Notes under the pieces: model-generated
Databases searched by the model: none
Told to the model about the DNA's origin: nothing
What the model saw: only the letters and a program-made list of their open reading frames with translations
From: Tubiluchus corallicola
Lineage: Eukaryota > Priapulida > Priapulimorpha > Priapulimorphida > Tubiluchidae
Reading direction: 5' to 3'
Assembly (NCBI GenBank): GCA_030141605.1
Contig: JAQGDQ010000249.1
Span: 197,510 to 261,509 of the forward strand
DNA length: 64,000 nt
Shown: piece after piece, positions 54,001 through 60,000 of the stretch
Layout: each line of letters opens with the position of its first letter
Position numbering within the stretch: position 1 is the stretch's first letter
Translations under genes and position numbers: made by a program

Positions 54001-57000
54001 GAACAGGTCTAAGAATTCCTCCTTGTAGCACATAATACAACAGCGCCACCTGTACCCATGACAGTAGGGGGAGCCCAGCATGACTGAACAGGCCCAAGAT
54101 TTCCTCCTTGGAGCACACAATACAACAGCGCCACCTGTACCCATGACAGTAGGGAGAGCCCAGTATGACAGAACAGGCCTAAGAATTCCTCCTTGTAGCA
54201 CACAATACAACAGCGCCACCTGTACCCATGACAGTAGGGGGAGCCCAGCATGACAGAGCAGGCCTATGAATTCCTCCTTGTAGCACACAATACAACAGCG
54301 CCACCTGTACCCATGACAGTAGGGGGAGCCCAGCATGACAGAATAGGTCTAAGATTTCCTCCTTGTAGCACACAATACAACAGCGCCACCTGTACCCATG
54401 ACAGTAGGGAGATACTTTTACTATCAATACTTTCCCAAAATCATAATTAGTTAATTATTAATTCATTAATTTCTCAAATTAAATTAATTAAATTATTAAA
54501 ACTAATTAATAAAACTACAGGACTGTATGGAGAATATTTGAACAAATAAATAAGTTTGCTTGTCTTTCCTTCTCAAATACCTCCTGGAATCCGCCATTTG
54601 CTTATATACCTGTCTAGCTTGATAGGCGTGCTCTGTTCAATCCGGTCCAGGATGTCGTGCATGTCCTCTCCACAGTAACCATCGCCCCATCCTATTACTC
54701 TGGACAAGTCGTTGCCGGTGCCCAGAGGTACAACTCCGACCTGCGGTGTTGGCTGAAAAAACAAGCACAGAAATAGAGGTGTCTGGCGGTCTCGATCTAG
54801 CAACCGCCTTATCCTGAATCCCAGGGCTGGCAGGCAAAGTTTGTCCATCCCATGGAAAGTGGTAAAGGTAAAGCGGGCGTTTTGGGACTTGTTTGTGTAG
54901 AGCAGGATTTTTACGTGTAAAAAAAGTGAATTTATTAAGAAAATATTTCACGGATTCCCACTAAAGATTCCCGCCATTGTATTATCAAGAGTATGGTATC
55001 AGTTTTACTGACATTAATCTGCAATGATTCTCACCAAAGATTCCCGCTATTGTATTATCAAGAGTATGGTATCAGTTTTACCTGACATTAATCTGCAATG
55101 ATTCTCACCAAAGATTCCCGCCCTTGTGTTATCAAGAGTATGGTATCAGTTTTACTGACATTAATCTGCAATGATTCTCACCAAAGATTCCCGCCCTTGT
55201 GTTATCAAGAGTTTGATATCTCTAATCGAAGAAAACATGCCTCAAGTTTTAACTTATCATAACATTAACCGCACTGACCGCACAACTGCACTAATCAAAG
55301 TAAACGTACCACTAGTTTTAACTTATCATAACATTAACCGCACTGACCGCACAACAGCACTAATCAAAGTAAACGTACAACTAGTTTTAACTTATCATAA
55401 CACTAACCGCACTGACCGCACAACAGCACTAATCAAAGTAAACGTACAACTAGTTTTAACTTATCATAACACTAACCGCACTGACCGCACAACAGCACTA
55501 ATCAAAGTAAACGTACCTCAAGTTTTAACTTATCATAACATTAACCGCACTGACCACACAACTGCACTAATCAAAGTAAACGTACCACTAGTTTTAACTT
55601 ATCATAACATTAACCGCACTGACCGCACAACTGCACTAATCAAAGTAAACGTACCACTAGTTTTAACTTATCATAACATTAACCGCACTGACTGCACAAC
55701 TGCACTAACCAAAGTAAACGTACCTCAAATTTTAACTTATCATAACATTAAGCGCACAACCGCACTAACCGCACAACTGCACTAACCAAAGTAAACGTAC
55801 CTCAAGTTTTAATTTATCAATTGTTGAAAGCACCCAACCAATAGTGCCGTCCCCACCACAAACGACGACACGGCACACATGGTCACGAATCAAGTGACAC
55901 CACTCTAAGCCACATTCGGGGGGTAATTCATCCACGTCAATGACCTGTTAAAATGAAAACTGATTTTAACTACAGTCTTTTCTGCCGGTCTAGCACGAAC
56001 ATGTCTCCTACCATGCAGTGGAGGCTCGTGTATAGGTACTGTGGAACTGCAGCACCCCCTACGTTCTATCCTTATTAACGATAACATTCAATGCAATGAG
56101 TCCTTTTTCTTTAGTTATTTATACTTTTACGGAACCAGAGCACGTGAGGGTAGTACCGTTTGCTACTGAAAATTATGTTAGTTTGTGATGTCATGAATGG
56201 TTAGGCTCGTCCGCCGTTAATTAAGTTTTTGATTAAAAATTTAATTATCAGAAACGTTTTTGCAGCATTAATTGAAATCGGACTTTTTATCGGACTTAAA
56301 AGAGGGATAGTATGGGAAAAATCATCCTGTCTTCCATTAAACATCCTGATTTTAAATGTGGCACATTTGGGTACCACACCTTTTTTCTGATATGTTGTTT
56401 CATTACAATTGTATGTTTTCGTACCCAATCAACCTACATACCTGCGCAGGATTCAAAATGCCTTTGAAGAACTGTATTAGGTGTTCACACATACCTGCAC
56501 GAGATTCAAAATGCCTTTAAAGAACTGTATTAGGTGTTCACACATACCTGCGCGAGATTCAAAATGCCTTTAAAGAACTGTATTAGGTGTTCGCACATAC
56601 CTGCGCGAGATTCAAAATGCCTTTGAAGAACTGTATTAGGTGTTCGCATATACCTGCGCGAGATTCAAAATGCCCTTGAAGAACTGTATTGTGTTCGCAC
56701 ATACCTGCGCGAGATTCAAAATGTCTTTGAAGAACTGTATCAAGTGTTCGCACGTACCTGTGCGGGATTCAAAATGCCTTTGAAGAACTGTATTAGGTGT
56801 TCGCACGTACCTGTGCAGGATTCAAAATGTCTTTGAAGAACTGTATTAGGTGTTCGCACGTACCTGCGTAGGATTCAAAATGCCTTTGAAGAACTGTATT
56901 AGGTGTTCGCACGTACCTGCGTAGGATTCAAAATGTCTTTAAAAAACTGTATTAAGTGTTCGCACGTACCTGCGCAGGATTCAAAATGCCCTTGAAGAAC

Positions 57001-60000
57001 TGTATTGTGTTCGCATATACCGGCGCGAGATTCAAAATGCCCTTGAAGAACTGTATTGTGTTCGCACATACCTGCGCGAGATTCAAAATGTCTTTGAAGA
57101 ACTGTATCAAGTGTTCGCACGTACCTGTGCGGGATTCAAAATGCCTTTGAAGAACTGTATTAGGTGTTCGCAAGTACCTGCGCAGGATTCAAAATGCCTT
57201 TGAAGAACTGTATTAGATGTTCGCACATACCTGCGCAGGATTCAAAATGCCTTTAAAGAACTGTATTAGGTGTTTGCACGCACCTGTGCGAGATTCAAAA
57301 TGCCTTTAAAGAACTGTATTAAGTGTTCGCACGTACCTGTGCGGGATTCAAAATGCCTTTAAAGAACTGTATTAAGTGTTCGCCATCTTTATTTCCGCTT
57401 TTCTTTGTAGCAATGACAATCAACGGCCTCCACAGCGGGTCACTGCTAGGCGGCAGCACAGAATCAACCACTAGATGTTTGCGACCCTTCCAGCCCACGA
57501 GTTTCAATGTTACACAACCAGGTGGCACTATTAGGTTCTATATTAACAAGATGAAGTCTTAGATTATCATATGATAGCAAAATCGTCCATAAGTCGCCAC
57601 TTAAGCCTTTCTAGTTATTCACATAATTATCCATTTCATGAGGATCATTTTGATACCAAGTTCATCACCCTACTTTATTTCTAAGCTGAGATAATCCACG
57701 TTGAAGTTGAGGTGCAGGCTGCACACTGAAAAACATAATCTTGAGAAAATCACTGTTAAAGTCAGCCATTGTCTTTTGTTGGTTGCTACGGACTTTGCAA
57801 GAGCAAACTGTAGTTGCGTTTAAATTCAGTAGATGGCTCTTCCTGACAAAGATCTGGTCTTGGCAATAGAAAAAACCTGAAGCAAAATGGCTGCTTCCAC
57901 GAGCTACAATCAGAGTTTGAAAATACAAGTTTTTTACAATTGCAGAACTAGTTTCCAGACAGAAAACTGAGCACAGGGCTATAAAATTAACTTTTTAGTA
58001 TTTTTTAGCATTTTCTTGATAATTTGATGCTAGAATATAAAAGTCCAATATATATATATATAGCATTTGTTTTTACAAAATATGAAAAATCGACATTTGA
58101 CCAAATTTTTGGGTCATTCTACTTGGAATCATCATAACGTAGTTTTAACTATGCAGACTTGCGGACGGCTTTGGTTTGCAAGCGCGCGTACAGTAAGTAG
58201 CAGCAATTACTGGTATGCTATCTTATTCATTTTACATTACATTCATTTCAGTACATAACAAGTACCATAGAACTATAAACAAAGCTTAATAAACTTTTTC
58301 ACACTTACGTTGTGCCCAAGCAGACTTGTTGTAGGTCAAAGGTTAAGTGTACCACAGCAACGCGTCTTAACTACAACCGTTACGTGACATGCAAGTAAAC
58401 CAAAGCTGTCTGTCGCATCAGTTCAGTAACTTCAGTTGCTTTACGTGGACTTCACTCAATTATGCATTAGTCTGTTTGTAGAGTGATTTACATGTAGGTA
58501 AACCAAAGCTGTCTGTCGCATCAGTATAGTAACTTCAGTTGCTTTACGTGGACTTTACTAAATTATGCGTTAGTCTGTGCATAGAGTGATTTACTAGCAG
58601 GATCTTTCTTGGAAACAAGAAAAAAATGAACTAGGTAAGGTTCTAGCTAGCTGTTAAAACTGTTACTATTACAACAGCTTGGGCTGCGAGGCATTGTCAA
58701 GTGTACACAAACGCGTTGTCTGGTACAATTAACCTTTGACCTTTTCTCGATCATCATCAGTCACTGGAATTGTGAAAAAGCTTATTAAAAAATCACCGTC
58801 TGACTGATCAAAAAATCGATAAGAACACACTACGTGGTATTTGAACCAGCAGCTAAGTGAAATTGATCATTTCTTCTTCGTGGCATCAAAGCTCCACGGT
58901 AAGACGTACCTTATACTTGCCAAGGTCGCACACAGCGTTAGCGTTTTTACACTGTGAGTGCACCGTGATTTGGCACCAGCAGCATCGCCAGTCGCACAGA
59001 TCCGGCATGTCGCCGCACTGTTCCTCGCACACTGTGCACACACTGGGTAATGGTAGATTGCCGTGCACCCAGTGATGTAACAGTGGCTCCCCCACTTTCT
59101 AAAAAAAAATGAAGTATGCAGTAAAGGTGCGACTCCGTGTGTGCGTGATGTGCGATGTGTGATCCGTATTCATTCGAACTCGATCACTATCGTCCGAATA
59201 CGCATCGCGCCGCGATACGCAGATGGGAAACTGCCATTGCCTAGGTGACTATAGCGAGTTCTCAAGTTTCTTGTGACCATTTTCGCTGTTTAGCTTTCTG
59301 AAAATTCTAGTTAGAGGAGTTTTGGTCACTTTAGGGTCTGTAAACAATAATATTTTTCTATTTGAGTTTTTGAGAGGTGGACGAAGCATGTAGTTATATG
59401 TTGTGCATCTAACTGCAGTTCTTTCACTAAATAATGATACCTGCCATATTGTTCTCTCACCTGCAAAATGTTGTGCACACAAAACCTGTGCTTTCTCTTC
59501 CATCTAACAGTATAATAATAAGCAAATGCCGCAGCTTAAATTTCGACAGAGACGTGATTTCCAAAAATTATTGCTTGTAACTTTCACAAATAGCGACCAA
59601 AAATGGCGGAAAAAGAGACGTAAGCTTTGTTAATATGCATAGCGTTTACGAACACGTGGAAACGGTCAATACGCATCACACATTACGGATCACAGATCAC
59701 GCATTACAGATCAAATTCATGCATTACAGATCAAATTCACGCATTACGGATCACGGGTCATGCGTTACGGATCAAAATCACGCATTACGCATCTCAGATC
59801 ACGCATTACAAATCAAAATCACGCATTACGGATCACAGATCACGCATTACGAATCAATATCACGCATTACGCATTACGGATCACAGATCACACATTACGA
59901 ATCAAAATCACGCATTACGGATCACAGATCACGCATTACGAATTACGGATCACAGATCACGCATTACGCATTACGGATCACAGATCACGCATTACGCATC

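Noticed and set aside
52912-54427. Tandem 80- to 165-residue minus-strand frames with [11 protein letters not shown]
   Set aside because: Shadows of the 85-bp array in DGKE intron 6; the period is not a multiple of three and the real exons flank it.
54581-54610. Longer end of DGKE exon 6 (GGAG|GTATTT donor at 54581)
   Set aside because: Its phase leads to an immediate stop in exon 7, whereas GACAG|GTATAT gives the conserved KLDRWKV.
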